The translations under genes were made by a program, and so were the position numbers. Of a stretch of DNA of 64,000 bases, positions 34,806 through 43,889 are shown piece after piece. The notes under the pieces are model-generated. The model made no database searches, had not been told where the DNA came from, and saw only the letters and a list, made by a program, of their open reading frames with translations. The DNA is from Lachnospiraceae bacterium. Lineage in GTDB: Bacteria > Bacillota > Clostridia > Lachnospirales > Lachnospiraceae. Numbering within the stretch: position 1 is the first letter of the stretch; the number at the start of each line of letters is the position of its first letter. The stretch is from contig CAJTGD010000025.1 of the NCBI GenBank assembly GCA_910575475.1, positions 1 through 64,000 on the forward strand. The letters are read 5' to 3'.

Positions 34806-36227
34806 TCACAATTTATTCAAATATGTCAATCTATCTGCTATTTCTTTGTCTCCAATAAGTTCCCATATTGGTATAATCTTCCCTTGTATACAGTGCTCCT
34901 TTAACTTTGCGTACACATCGGATAAGCCATTAACCGGGGTAACTATAATAGAAATCTCTTTATTTTCTAATCCTTTTACTTCCTTAATATTGTATACAGG
35001 AATTCCTTCAAAGCATCCGCTTTTCTTATATTTGTCTATAATACACAGCGGTGAAAGATTTCTATAATTCATCTCCCTGACAAGTACGGAAGTCAGATTT
35101 CCCATTCCATAAATTATAGGATTACTAATCTTCGCAACTACTTCCATTACCTGTTCTGGCTCATCTAGTATTTTTGTCAATATCTTCCATTTTATATCTG
35201 ATAATTCATATGGCACGGCTGTTCTTTTATATTGGTCGCTTCCACCGCTATGATCATGAACTTTTGGATGGGATAGGGAAGGATGTTTCATAACTTCTTT
35301 AAATTCAGAATGATATGGATGCTTTGGATTTCTTATATTCATAAAAAATTCTTCCATTTCATTTTGACCGCCCCAATTATCATAAGGACGAAGCCTCACA
35401 TAATCCGCTCCAAATTCCTCAATACATCTATGGGCAAATTCCGGAAGGGTTCTGAAATTATCTGCCATTACAACGGTCGCAATTTCAAATGTATTGACAA
35501 TCCCCTTTTCGCGAAGACTTTTAACAAATCTAAGATTACTTTCTATTTTCTCAATCGGATATTTTACCCCTGAAAGATATTGATATATTAGTTCATCAAA
35601 ACTCATAACTGTAAAACCGACCCATAGATCATATTGCCCCAAATTTTCAATCTGTCTCCAATGCTCTTCATCAAACAAAGAACCATTTGTCTCCAGAACA
35701 ACCGAACATTCTTCTACCGGTGCTTTAGGACTCCATTCAGATAATAATTTAAGAGTCCTTTTGCTCGTAAATAATTCGCCATGCCCATTTGCACTAATCC
35801 TTTTAACATATGGCATTGCTTCACGTATTCTCTCTTCTATAATGTCATAATTGCGCTCTAATTCTTCTTTTGTCTTTCCCTTCAATAAATTATGGACTGT
35901 ACAGCTTTTACAACGATAATTACAATCATTTTCAAATGCCAGATACAGTTCTTCCGGATATTCTGGAAGTTCTCCTAATTCTGTTTGGAAATCATTTATT
36001 TCATCAGTCATTAAATACGGGCACCCATCAACTAAACATTTAGAATAGTCCTGCTTGATGAGCCGCTCCCGTACTTTTCTCGCTGCCTTTCCGTGATACA
36101 ATTCCGGAAGTGTATTTTCTTTAAGATTTCCAATAAACCCATCGCTTTTCCAACCACATATTCTTACATCTCCATCCACATTATAAATCTGGATAAAATC
36201 TCTTCCTCTTTTACATAGTTTACCCAT
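34806..36227 (-). CDS. Radical SAM protein with N-terminal SPASM and Rossmann tail
   Basis: A 473-aa protein in unusual order. Residues 1-72 look like a SPASM iron-sulfur domain (Cys5, IYNVDGDVRICGW, IGNLKENTLPELY, CLVDGC). The radical SAM domain follows with CNYRCKSC (Cys102, 106, 109) and NGHGELFTS, ETNGSLF. Residues 365-473 are the recurrent domain (PIIYGMGNLTSVLVREM, IIDKYKKSGCFEGIPVYNI). SPASM normally follows the radical domain. Substrate unknown; epimerisation, dehydration or cross-linking of a glycan or peptide unit is possible. Confidence 0.84.
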   Translation of the reverse strand: MGKLCKRGRDFIQIYNVDGDVRICGWKSDGFIGNLKENTLPELYHGKAARKVRERLIKQDYSKCLVDGCPYLMTDEINDFQTELGELPEYPEELYLAFENDCNYRCKSCTVHNLLKGKTKEELERNYDIIEERIREAMPYVKRISANGHGELFTSKRTLKLLSEWSPKAPVEECSVVLETNGSLFDEEHWRQIENLGQYDLWVGFTVMSFDELIYQYLSGVKYPIEKIESNLRFVKSLREKGIVNTFEIATVVMADNFRTLPEFAHRCIEEFGADYVRLRPYDNWGGQNEMEEFFMNIRNPKHPYHSEFKEVMKHPSLSHPKVHDHSGGSDQYKRTAVPYELSDIKWKILTKILDEPEQVMEVVAKISNPIIYGMGNLTSVLVREMNYRNLSPLCIIDKYKKSGCFEGIPVYNIKEVKGLENKEISIIVTPVNGLSDVYAKLKEHCIQGKIIPIWELIGDKEIADRLTYLNKL

Positions 36228-36300
36228 ACATCTACAGCCTCCATAATATTAAATTACTCTCACTTCTCACGTTGTCTTTTCATAATTTGTAATATTCTAT

Positions 36301-37527
36301 CTATATCACAATGTTTTTACATCCTTTACTATATAAAATTTTCAAAACATCTTCCCTTCCATCTATTAAACAAGGCCATATCCATGTATTTTCATTAAAT
36401 ATAAATTCATCTACTTCATATACTGGGATTCCAAGTAGTGTTGTACGATTCCCCCGTATGTCCGATACCAGAAAACCTTTGGGAGACACACCATATTTAT
36501 CTAGTTCTATAAGAGCTTTCATCGCCTCATTCCCTGCACCATATAGATATAGTCCTGCTTTTTTACACAACTGTTGTTCCTCAATCGTTAGTTTATAATA
36601 ATCCCTGCATCTTATTGCATAGATTGAAAAGTAATCATCCAATACAGCACTCGTCAAATGGTCTGTTATATTTTTAAGATCACTTAAACAATTACGTAAT
36701 TCACTCACAGAACATTCCAGCCCACAGTGCGCATCCCTATATTTATGAATAGCAAGAAATAATCTTTCCTTTATATATTTTTCAAACCGCCCTTTTGAAT
36801 ATATATTGAATTCCCTAAAATACTCAACTGTATCCTTGAAATGCTTTTGCGCTAACTCTTTATCTTGATAATATCTTGTATTCCATCCTCCATTCGTAAA
36901 CTCTCTATACACGCTCCAAACCCTATTAAGATAATATAAATCTCCTCTGCATGCCATATATGTCCGACATGTTTCATCACCTGTAGATATGCAAAACTCT
37001 GGTTGTTGTTTTATATAATCCGCTCTGCAAAAAATCGAAGCCGTTGGATACCATCCTTTTGTAACATTAATGATATCTCTATCTTCTATATAACCCGATG
37101 GGTGGTCGTATACATTAAGCCTTAGCAGATCTTGTTCTTCTTGATATATCAATGCGTTATGATAACATAAAGAAATATTCGGATTAGACTCCATCAAATC
37201 ATATTGTTTTTGCAATTTATAATTATAAATCCAAAAATCGTCTCCTTCACAACAAGCTATATATTTTCCCTTTACCAATGGGTAAATATATGTTTTCAAA
37301 ATGTTTATCCCCTTCGAGAATTGATTTTCTTTCTGAAGGATCAGGGTTATCTTATCTGGATATTTTTCCTTATATTCTTTTAGAATTTCTATTGTTCCAT
37401 CTGTAGAAGCGTCATCATGAATTAAGATTTCATATTCAAAATTTCCTTTTTGCATAAGAAACCCGTCCAAAGCTTTTCTAATATATTTCTCATGATTATA
37501 GGTGATACAAAGTATTGAAATATCCAT
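36301..37527 (-). CDS. Family 2 glycosyltransferase with Rossmann tail
   Basis: A 408-aa GT-A enzyme: ISILCITYNHEKYIRKALDGFLMQ at the start, ILIHDDASTDGT, the metal site CCEGDDFW and an ISTGDETCRTYMACRGD segment. This subgroup is common in capsule and O-antigen loci. The last 85 residues are the recurrent domain (GLYLYGAGNEAMKALIELDKYG, LLGIPVYEVDEF). No membrane segment. It is followed downstream by the SPASM/radical SAM gene after about 70 bases. Confidence 0.86.
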   Translation of the reverse strand: MDISILCITYNHEKYIRKALDGFLMQKGNFEYEILIHDDASTDGTIEILKEYKEKYPDKITLILQKENQFSKGINILKTYIYPLVKGKYIACCEGDDFWIYNYKLQKQYDLMESNPNISLCYHNALIYQEEQDLLRLNVYDHPSGYIEDRDIINVTKGWYPTASIFCRADYIKQQPEFCISTGDETCRTYMACRGDLYYLNRVWSVYREFTNGGWNTRYYQDKELAQKHFKDTVEYFREFNIYSKGRFEKYIKERLFLAIHKYRDAHCGLECSVSELRNCLSDLKNITDHLTSAVLDDYFSIYAIRCRDYYKLTIEEQQLCKKAGLYLYGAGNEAMKALIELDKYGVSPKGFLVSDIRGNRTTLLGIPVYEVDEFIFNENTWIWPCLIDGREDVLKILYSKGCKNIVI

Positions 37528-37548
37528 TATTCAGTCTCTCCACAGAAT

Positions 37549-38418
37549 TTATGCTTCATTAAACTTCTTTTCCCCTTGCTCAACACGATCCAGCAATTGT
37601 ATTGCCGTAACCGGGTGGATTTTTCTTTTTTCTAACGGAGGTAATTCTCTATATTCTCCAAATTTAAAACTCAGATAACTATCATAGTCTTTAATACCCT
37701 GAAATAATTTCCCCTCGAACATAATATCAGCACTATTTTCATACCAGCTTCTATAATATCCATATTCACTGTTAGGCGTCGGAAATGTCAGAATCCTAAC
37801 CATTCTGGTTTTCTTTTTATTAGCATAAATGACCATCTTGTAATAATAGTTCCAAATCCACTTCTCCGGTATCTTAGCCAAAAGTTTATACCATTGTCGT
37901 TTCAGTATTTTCTGTTCTGCCACTTGTCCCACCTTTGACCAAAAAATTTTTCTAACACAAAAACATTCAAAATTTTTTATACTTCTTAGCAGATAATTAT
38001 CCGGTACACCATCAAGCGGAAAAATGTCTATAAATATTCCCTGTTTATAAGGCATGTGTTCTTGATGCTCCCGTAAAAACAGAGTGTGTTTCCTTCGTAG
38101 TTTTCCATATCCCCATCGATAACCTTTTGTTCTCCGGTTATCCTGAAAATAAAAACGTGATGTATCCAATTCTGTTCTTATAGCCTGTCTGAATTTTTCA
38201 TATTCAGGTCTTAAAAATGCCACATCCGCATCATCATCCCATGGAATATATCCACCATGCCGCACTGCTCCCAACAGGGTTCCGGCGATAATATTATATT
38301 TAATATCACATTTCCTACATATCCTGTCTACTTCAACTAACATTTCCAATTGAATCATCTGCAGTTGCCGAAGAATATCCTTGTCAATATGTATCATCAT
38401 TTTTCCCCAAATAAACAT
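37549..38418 (-). CDS. LicD-family phosphotransferase
   Basis: A 289-aa protein of the LicD/fukutin nucleotidyltransferase-fold family, which transfers phosphocholine or another CDP-activated phospho-alcohol onto a glycan. The catalytic region is GTLLGAVRHGGYIPWDDDADVAF (about 46-68) with the Asp triad, followed by a GIFIDIFPLDGVPDN motif. Its first ATG overlaps the stop of the upstream gene (TAATG); an ATG six codons in has GGGGAA before it and is also plausible. Together with TagD-like enzymes it supports decoration by a CDP-linked group. Confidence 0.9.
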   Translation of the reverse strand: MFIWGKMMIHIDKDILRQLQMIQLEMLVEVDRICRKCDIKYNIIAGTLLGAVRHGGYIPWDDDADVAFLRPEYEKFRQAIRTELDTSRFYFQDNRRTKGYRWGYGKLRRKHTLFLREHQEHMPYKQGIFIDIFPLDGVPDNYLLRSIKNFECFCVRKIFWSKVGQVAEQKILKRQWYKLLAKIPEKWIWNYYYKMVIYANKKKTRMVRILTFPTPNSEYGYYRSWYENSADIMFEGKLFQGIKDYDSYLSFKFGEYRELPPLEKRKIHPVTAIQLLDRVEQGEKKFNEA

Positions 38419-40937
38419 TATAGTTTACGCATAAATTCGTGTATCCTTTTTCCACAAGTACCATCATAATTAGATACAATTTCTTTATATGCCTCAATCT
38501 GTTTGTTTCTTTCAAACAGATTTCCCGTAATATTATTATCCAAAAAATTTCGGATACTATTAAAAGAATTTTCATGGCAGCAATATCTCAGTCCTTTTGA
38601 CGAAAGGCAAAATCCAGGTTCATGCGCTTTTAGTTCATCCATATCAAAACACACCTCTAGCTCAAAGCAATCATTAGTCCTAAGATTGATTTCATATAAT
38701 TTTCTCCTTGGATATGAAAAAATCATAACTCTTCCTTTTTCATCACATTCGCCCCAAAGGAAATAGCTCTTCGCAGTTGTATAAAAATATTCTTCCCCTT
38801 CCCCATCCACAAATGGTGGTCTCCATTCAGCCATTTCCCCTGTGGCTATATGAAGTCTAACATACATATTTGCACATTCTGGGGTCAGATATAGATAATC
38901 TCCACAAAATGCTCCACTGCTAAATAGCCGCTCCATACATTTACTGTCAGAGAGAGAATCTCTACATTGAATTCCCTGTGGGAATTGATCATATTCCCTT
39001 ACTTCATTCGTATCTGGATTCCATCGGACAATATTCATCCCTTCATAAGGTAACAACCAAAGATCTTCTTTATAAGGTAGAATATTTCTATATCCACCCT
39101 CAGATTCAACTGGCAGTTCAACAACCATATGCTCTCCCGTTTCTATTTCCAACACATATATTTGTCTATCAGTTGGAGAGGTCAGAAAAATCTTCCCATT
39201 TTTATACCCGGCTCCTCCGGATATTACTATTCCATTCCTCTCTTTAACAAATACATCTATATCCTCTCTTACATACACAATTTTACCTGTTTTGGTATCA
39301 TACATCACTATCGCCGGGTATTTATGCGGCAACAAAATAAGATGATTTTTTACTGCAACTGCCCATATGAAAACATCAGCTTTTAACTCTACCTGTTCTA
39401 ACTCTATTTTCTTTTGCTTCCCTGTTTCGTCAATCATTAGAATGTTTTGAGCATTTTGAGGGCATACATACAACTTCTTATTAATCTCGTAAACCTTATT
39501 ATAATCTCCACCATGCACATAATCTGACAATTCACATAAATACTTATAATTATGCTTAAACGGCTCTGACACATACAGCCTATTTCCCTGGGCTATAGTA
39601 AATTTATTTTTCTCAAGATAGCAAAGTCCTACATAGATTTCTCCACGCCAACTCCCCTCTTCTGGTTCACTATGCAGCCGGTTATTCAATATAAACATGG
39701 GTTTCCCTACAATCCCAAACAAAGAAGTAACTGATGTTCCAGCGTCTCCAATATATGCATCGCATAGTGCTATCGTATTCTCCATGTCAGGAGTGGCATC
39801 ATAAATCCCCAACTCTTTATCCAAAAACTCCCTCTTCAATGCCAGATATTCCTGCTTATATATCGGTCGCATGGAATCAAATGTAGATTCCAGCAATGGA
39901 TGCGGACGCCATAAAAGACACGAATCTTTCCTACCCTCAAAACAAGAAAATACATATCTCATTTTTTTCAAGAAATCTTCCGTTTCACCAAGCATCCCAC
40001 CGATACTGGTATTATAAAAATATACTTTTCGGCCTTCCATCTTCACTTTCCACTCCAAAGGAGGCTCTGGCGGATTCTGGCATTTGTTTATAATCTTATC
40101 AAACTTTGGTGAACCAAATGGAAGGAACTTCTCATCTGGTATTCTTTCATCAAAATATTCCCTAAATCCTGGTGCCTGTATGATAATATAGTCTGCATAG
40201 ATATATGCAGGACATAACTTTTGCCCTTCTGACATCCCTCCTGTCGTAGAATAATAAGGAACATATACTAATGTATCTGTATATTTTTTGAGATTTTCAG
40301 AATAAAATCTTGGATGAACGCTTGTTACCAGATTCCAACTGTCATAAGGGTTGTGGATATAGATTACATCCGGCTTTCGTTCTTCAAAGTGATAGGACTG
40401 CCAGTCTATCACTTCTATCTCTTCTGGATATTTACACCCTTCGTAGTGCATCTGCCCCAGCGTACGATCCGGTCTTACATCGTAATACGGTATTGGCACA
40501 CAATAAACATCGCAGTCCGGATCTTTGCTTGCAGCAAGATACACACTCTCAAGGCTGTCCCACATTGCAACCTTATATGGGAAAAAAACTATTTCTTTTC
40601 TAACTGTAATATCGTTTCTCACACTGTTTTCTATCTTGACCAACAACTTCATAAGAAGTTTGTATATAGTATTTACATTTATATCATCCTTTTTTATTGA
40701 CTCAAACAAACAAAATAAAGCTTCACAGTACTCTTCTACATAAGTAACTGTAATATGTCCCTCGCCCTCCAGTTTTTCAATCGTCTCTCCTAATTGAATT
40801 GCAAATTCCTGACATTCGCTGAGCATATTTTGTACGGACATCATCTTCTTATGATTCAATGCTTCCTTAATTTCTTCATGGGCTTGATAAAAACTATTAA
40901 TAAAAGCCAATATTTCTTTTTTTTCTGTTTTTCTCAT
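38418..40937 (-). CDS. CDP-glycerol glycerophosphotransferase-like, propeller-like C-terminus
   Basis: An 839-aa cytosolic protein. After a helical N-terminus (1-110) comes a TagB/TagF-like GT-B region (about 115-470: EIVFFPYKVAMWDSL, VLLWRPHPLL-like CLLWRPHPLLES, CDAYIGDAGTSVTSLFGIVGKP). The rest (about 490-780) shows repeated strand units (LILLPHKYPAIVMYDTKTGKI, GKIFLTSPTDRQIYVLEIETGE, WLLPYEGMNIVRWNPDTNEV) suggesting a beta-propeller. It may transfer glycerol phosphate or a related polyol phosphate from a CDP donor. The propeller may hold the acceptor. Confidence 0.8.
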   Translation of the reverse strand: MRKTEKKEILAFINSFYQAHEEIKEALNHKKMMSVQNMLSECQEFAIQLGETIEKLEGEGHITVTYVEEYCEALFCLFESIKKDDINVNTIYKLLMKLLVKIENSVRNDITVRKEIVFFPYKVAMWDSLESVYLAASKDPDCDVYCVPIPYYDVRPDRTLGQMHYEGCKYPEEIEVIDWQSYHFEERKPDVIYIHNPYDSWNLVTSVHPRFYSENLKKYTDTLVYVPYYSTTGGMSEGQKLCPAYIYADYIIIQAPGFREYFDERIPDEKFLPFGSPKFDKIINKCQNPPEPPLEWKVKMEGRKVYFYNTSIGGMLGETEDFLKKMRYVFSCFEGRKDSCLLWRPHPLLESTFDSMRPIYKQEYLALKREFLDKELGIYDATPDMENTIALCDAYIGDAGTSVTSLFGIVGKPMFILNNRLHSEPEEGSWRGEIYVGLCYLEKNKFTIAQGNRLYVSEPFKHNYKYLCELSDYVHGGDYNKVYEINKKLYVCPQNAQNILMIDETGKQKKIELEQVELKADVFIWAVAVKNHLILLPHKYPAIVMYDTKTGKIVYVREDIDVFVKERNGIVISGGAGYKNGKIFLTSPTDRQIYVLEIETGEHMVVELPVESEGGYRNILPYKEDLWLLPYEGMNIVRWNPDTNEVREYDQFPQGIQCRDSLSDSKCMERLFSSGAFCGDYLYLTPECANMYVRLHIATGEMAEWRPPFVDGEGEEYFYTTAKSYFLWGECDEKGRVMIFSYPRRKLYEINLRTNDCFELEVCFDMDELKAHEPGFCLSSKGLRYCCHENSFNSIRNFLDNNITGNLFERNKQIEAYKEIVSNYDGTCGKRIHEFMRKL

Positions 40938-41028
40938 GTCAGTCCTCTCTGTTCAGCTCTTCACATATTGCAATCTATGGATAACGCTGACACAACTTCT
41001 GGATTATCCTATCTTTAAGAATATATAT

Positions 41029-42366
41029 CTACCCCAAGCGCACTCTCACAAATTGATCCATAATCCCTGCTAAAGCAATGGATTCCCCTCTTGTCAGCTT
41101 AAAATCCTCTTTCCCACCATGGTTGATCCGAAACAAAAATTCACTAATCTCATATCTCAGCCCATCTCCAAGAAATACTTCCGAATATTTATCCACTCTG
41201 CCGGCATCTTCGTAATGCACTTCAAAATATGTGGTCTTCCACCATGGAGCTTCCACCAGAATGTATCCCTTCGTCCCGGCAATCAAAAGCCTACCCTCCG
41301 ATTTTACTCCCAGTCCGCAGGTAGCTGTAGCAAGGCCATTCCGATATTTTAACGTCACTCTTGTAAATAGATCCAGACCATTCTCTCCTTTAATTGAGTC
41401 AAAAAAAATATTCTCATAATCAGCTCCCATCAGTTTCAAAATTGGAAGCATAACATAACTTCCCAATTCAATAAAGCTGCCTCCGTATATTGAATCTGTT
41501 AATTCTCTACTATCCTCCCGCTCCAGTTTTGTAAAACATGCTTCAATATTTCGAATCGTCCCAATCACTCCACTGCAGGCAATACCTAACAGTTTTTGAA
41601 ACCCTGGGCAATAAGCTGTCTTTATCCCTTCAAAAAGAACCAGTCCCAATTCTTTCGCATACACAAATGTTTCCTCTGCCTGATGTTTTTGTAGGACCAT
41701 AGGTTTTTCACACAATACATGTTTTCCATGCCCCAATGCACCTCTGATATAGTCATAATGTGAATTATGAGGCGAAGCAATATATACCGCATCAACCGCA
41801 TCATAAAATCGCTCTATATCTTCATAGGCATTAATTTCCCATTTGTCAGCGAACTGTTCCGCACTATGAGCATGTGGATTGTAAACACCTTGCACACTAA
41901 TTCCGCTGACCAACTTTGCCTCCGGTACAAATCGATTGGCAATCCTCCCATTTCCAATAATTCCAATCCTCATAATATGCTGTCTCTGTTCCCGAAGCAT
42001 TGTACTAGAAATATTTCTTGTACGCTCCAGATATACTACTTTACAACAATCTTTCAAGTAATCAAAACAACCTGTCCAGTCGGAACCTACGGTAAAAATA
42101 TCAATATGATATTTCTTGATATCATTAAATTTCTGTCCAGCAGCTTCCTCAATGATAACCTCATCCGCAAACCCTGTCTTCTTTACATTCTCAATTCGAG
42201 TGATTATTGAGTCCACAACCCCCAACTTCCCTCTTGCCTTGTCATAGGTTTCTGTAGTCACTCCAACGATCAGATAATCTCCTAATGCTTTTGCCCTCTG
42301 CAACAAGCGATAATGTCCTTCGTGAAAGAGATCGAATGTTCCATATGTAATTACCCTTACCATCAT
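41029..42366 (-). CDS. Cytidylyltransferase-oxidoreductase fusion
   Basis: A 445-aa bifunctional protein. Residues 1-130 are a TagD-like cytidylyltransferase with VITYGTFDLFHEGHYRLLQRA and the closing RTRNISSTMLREQ motif. Residues 131-445 are a Gfo/Idh/MocA NAD(P)-dependent oxidoreductase (RIGIIGNGRIANRF, AVYIASPHNSHYDYI, GKHVLCEKPMVLQ). A likely sequence is oxidation or reduction of a polyol/sugar phosphate and its activation to a CDP derivative in one polypeptide. Both domains look intact. The ATG at 42363 is an equally good start. Confidence 0.87.
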   Translation of the reverse strand: MMVRVITYGTFDLFHEGHYRLLQRAKALGDYLIVGVTTETYDKARGKLGVVDSIITRIENVKKTGFADEVIIEEAAGQKFNDIKKYHIDIFTVGSDWTGCFDYLKDCCKVVYLERTRNISSTMLREQRQHIMRIGIIGNGRIANRFVPEAKLVSGISVQGVYNPHAHSAEQFADKWEINAYEDIERFYDAVDAVYIASPHNSHYDYIRGALGHGKHVLCEKPMVLQKHQAEETFVYAKELGLVLFEGIKTAYCPGFQKLLGIACSGVIGTIRNIEACFTKLEREDSRELTDSIYGGSFIELGSYVMLPILKLMGADYENIFFDSIKGENGLDLFTRVTLKYRNGLATATCGLGVKSEGRLLIAGTKGYILVEAPWWKTTYFEVHYEDAGRVDKYSEVFLGDGLRYEISEFLFRINHGGKEDFKLTRGESIALAGIMDQFVRVRLG

Positions 42367-42380
42367 TCTCCTTCCACCTC

Positions 42381-43220
42381 TTACCCTACATCAGAGCATC
42401 TCTGGAATAAACAAAAAGTTTCGCAAATTCTTCCTGATATTTTAATTAATCTATACTGATTATCCAAAACTAGCTGTATCACTTCCCACAAATTCTTGTA
42501 GTTCTCATAGCATAAAGGTTTCCCCCTATCTTCATATACACCAAACATAGAACATACCTCATGCCCTTCATATGATAACAGGATATACTTTGTAGATATT
42601 TGATTAAAAAATCTATCCATCCTTTTTACATACATCAAAAAACCTGCCATGTAAGCACAATCGGCATTAATTGATGGTAATGTATCTTGGTTAACATCAC
42701 AGACAATCGTATTTTCTCCTCTATATATATAATCCAATCCTATGTATTGTATATCTTCCTTTAAATATTTTTTTAGCCTTTGATTTCCGCAGCCAAAATC
42801 AATAATAGAACGTACATCTTCCGGAATCATACTTGACATAACAGCCGCTCTCTCATCCCAGCTTGCTCTGCCCAAAGTAATTTCTTCTTCAAAATATTTC
42901 CAATCATTTTTCTTCATATTTAAGAAATATTCTTCCGGAATATTCCAGCCATTATAATAATGAATATTTTCCAGAAATCCCATTTTGCTTAATTGTCTCG
43001 ATATTTCCTGATAATATTTAGAATCCGCAATAATAATGAGAACATCTTCTTTTCTTTCTTCTAACAACTTTAATGGTGAATATACGGGCTTGCCATGCCA
43101 CACATCAAGCTCGTTATCAGGCACTCTATTATCAACAAAATAATTTACTTTTGCCAAACTATCGATTGATAAAAGCTTTTCTGTCCACTTTCCAGTAAAA
43201 AATACAACCAACTTTTTCAT
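42381..43220 (-). CDS. Rossmann-like/SAM methyltransferase fusion
   Basis: A 279-aa protein. Residues 1-95 resemble the recurrent domain but its glycine turn is altered (LVVFFTGKWTEKLLSID, YFVDNRVPDNELDVWHGKPVYSP). Residues 100-279 form a class I methyltransferase (SIIDFGCGNQRLKKYLKEDIQYIGLDY, with DVNQDTLPSINADCAYMAG as the carboxylate region). It probably methylates a sugar in the cluster's product. Gene order places it between the PglD-like acyltransferase and the cytidylyltransferase fusion. Confidence 0.75.
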   Translation of the reverse strand: MKKLVVFFTGKWTEKLLSIDSLAKVNYFVDNRVPDNELDVWHGKPVYSPLKLLEERKEDVLIIIADSKYYQEISRQLSKMGFLENIHYYNGWNIPEEYFLNMKKNDWKYFEEEITLGRASWDERAAVMSSMIPEDVRSIIDFGCGNQRLKKYLKEDIQYIGLDYIYRGENTIVCDVNQDTLPSINADCAYMAGFLMYVKRMDRFFNQISTKYILLSYEGHEVCSMFGVYEDRGKPLCYENYKNLWEVIQLVLDNQYRLIKISGRICETFCLFQRCSDVG

Positions 43221-43235
43221 CTACATCCAGGCTCC

Positions 43236-43889
43236 CTAATTTATCCGTAAAACTCTTGCCGGATTTCCCACGACCACACTACCTGCGGGAACGTCTTTTA
43301 ATACAACTGCTCCCGCTCCGATTAAAGAGAAATCGCCAATATATACTTTTTCTTTAACCGTTGCATTGCTTCCTATATGTACTGCCTTACCAACATGAAC
43401 ATTGGCGCCTACTACCGCATTTGTAGCAATGTGGGCAAACCTGTCCAAAAAACTGTCATGACCAACATATGAGTTAGCCAAAAGCATACAATTATCTGAA
43501 ATTTCAGTATCCACACCAACCTGCGAAAATGCAGTTAATAAGACCCCTTTCCCTATTTTACAGAATCCGGAAGGATATACCGCCGTAGAATGTATTGCCG
43601 AATAGTATCTGCTTAAAGGAATTGGCAGAGACATTATTTTTTCATAGACTTCTCTCTCATGAAGCATCCCCACGTATGCAATAAAAAAATAAATATCTTT
43701 ATCCTCCAAATATTTTGTAATATCCTCTGTTCTTCCTATTACAGGTATTTGGGTATAACGACCTATACAACTGCCAACAGGTTCTACATCATTAAGAAAA
43801 CCAAGCATCCTCGCATTATTGTCCTGTTCCACAATTGAGGCCACTGACATCCCGATACCACTACCCCCTAAAACAATAATCTTTTTCAA
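43236..43889 (-). CDS. PglD-like sugar acyltransferase
   Basis: A 217-aa left-handed beta-helix acyltransferase. The N-terminal Rossmann-like half (KIIVLGGSGIGMSVASIVE, GFLNDVEPVG) binds the nucleotide sugar in PglD/NeuD enzymes. The hexapeptide-repeat half contains ANSYVGHDSFLDRFAHIATNAVVGANVHVG, with a His in the catalytic position, and ends VVGNPARVLRIN. It N- or O-acylates an amino sugar, likely the one made by the DegT aminotransferase. The neighbouring CoA genes suggest an acyl group other than acetyl. It overlaps the CitE-like gene by four bases. Confidence 0.87.
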   Translation of the reverse strand: MKKIIVLGGSGIGMSVASIVEQDNNARMLGFLNDVEPVGSCIGRYTQIPVIGRTEDITKYLEDKDIYFFIAYVGMLHEREVYEKIMSLPIPLSRYYSAIHSTAVYPSGFCKIGKGVLLTAFSQVGVDTEISDNCMLLANSYVGHDSFLDRFAHIATNAVVGANVHVGKAVHIGSNATVKEKVYIGDFSLIGAGAVVLKDVPAGSVVVGNPARVLRIN

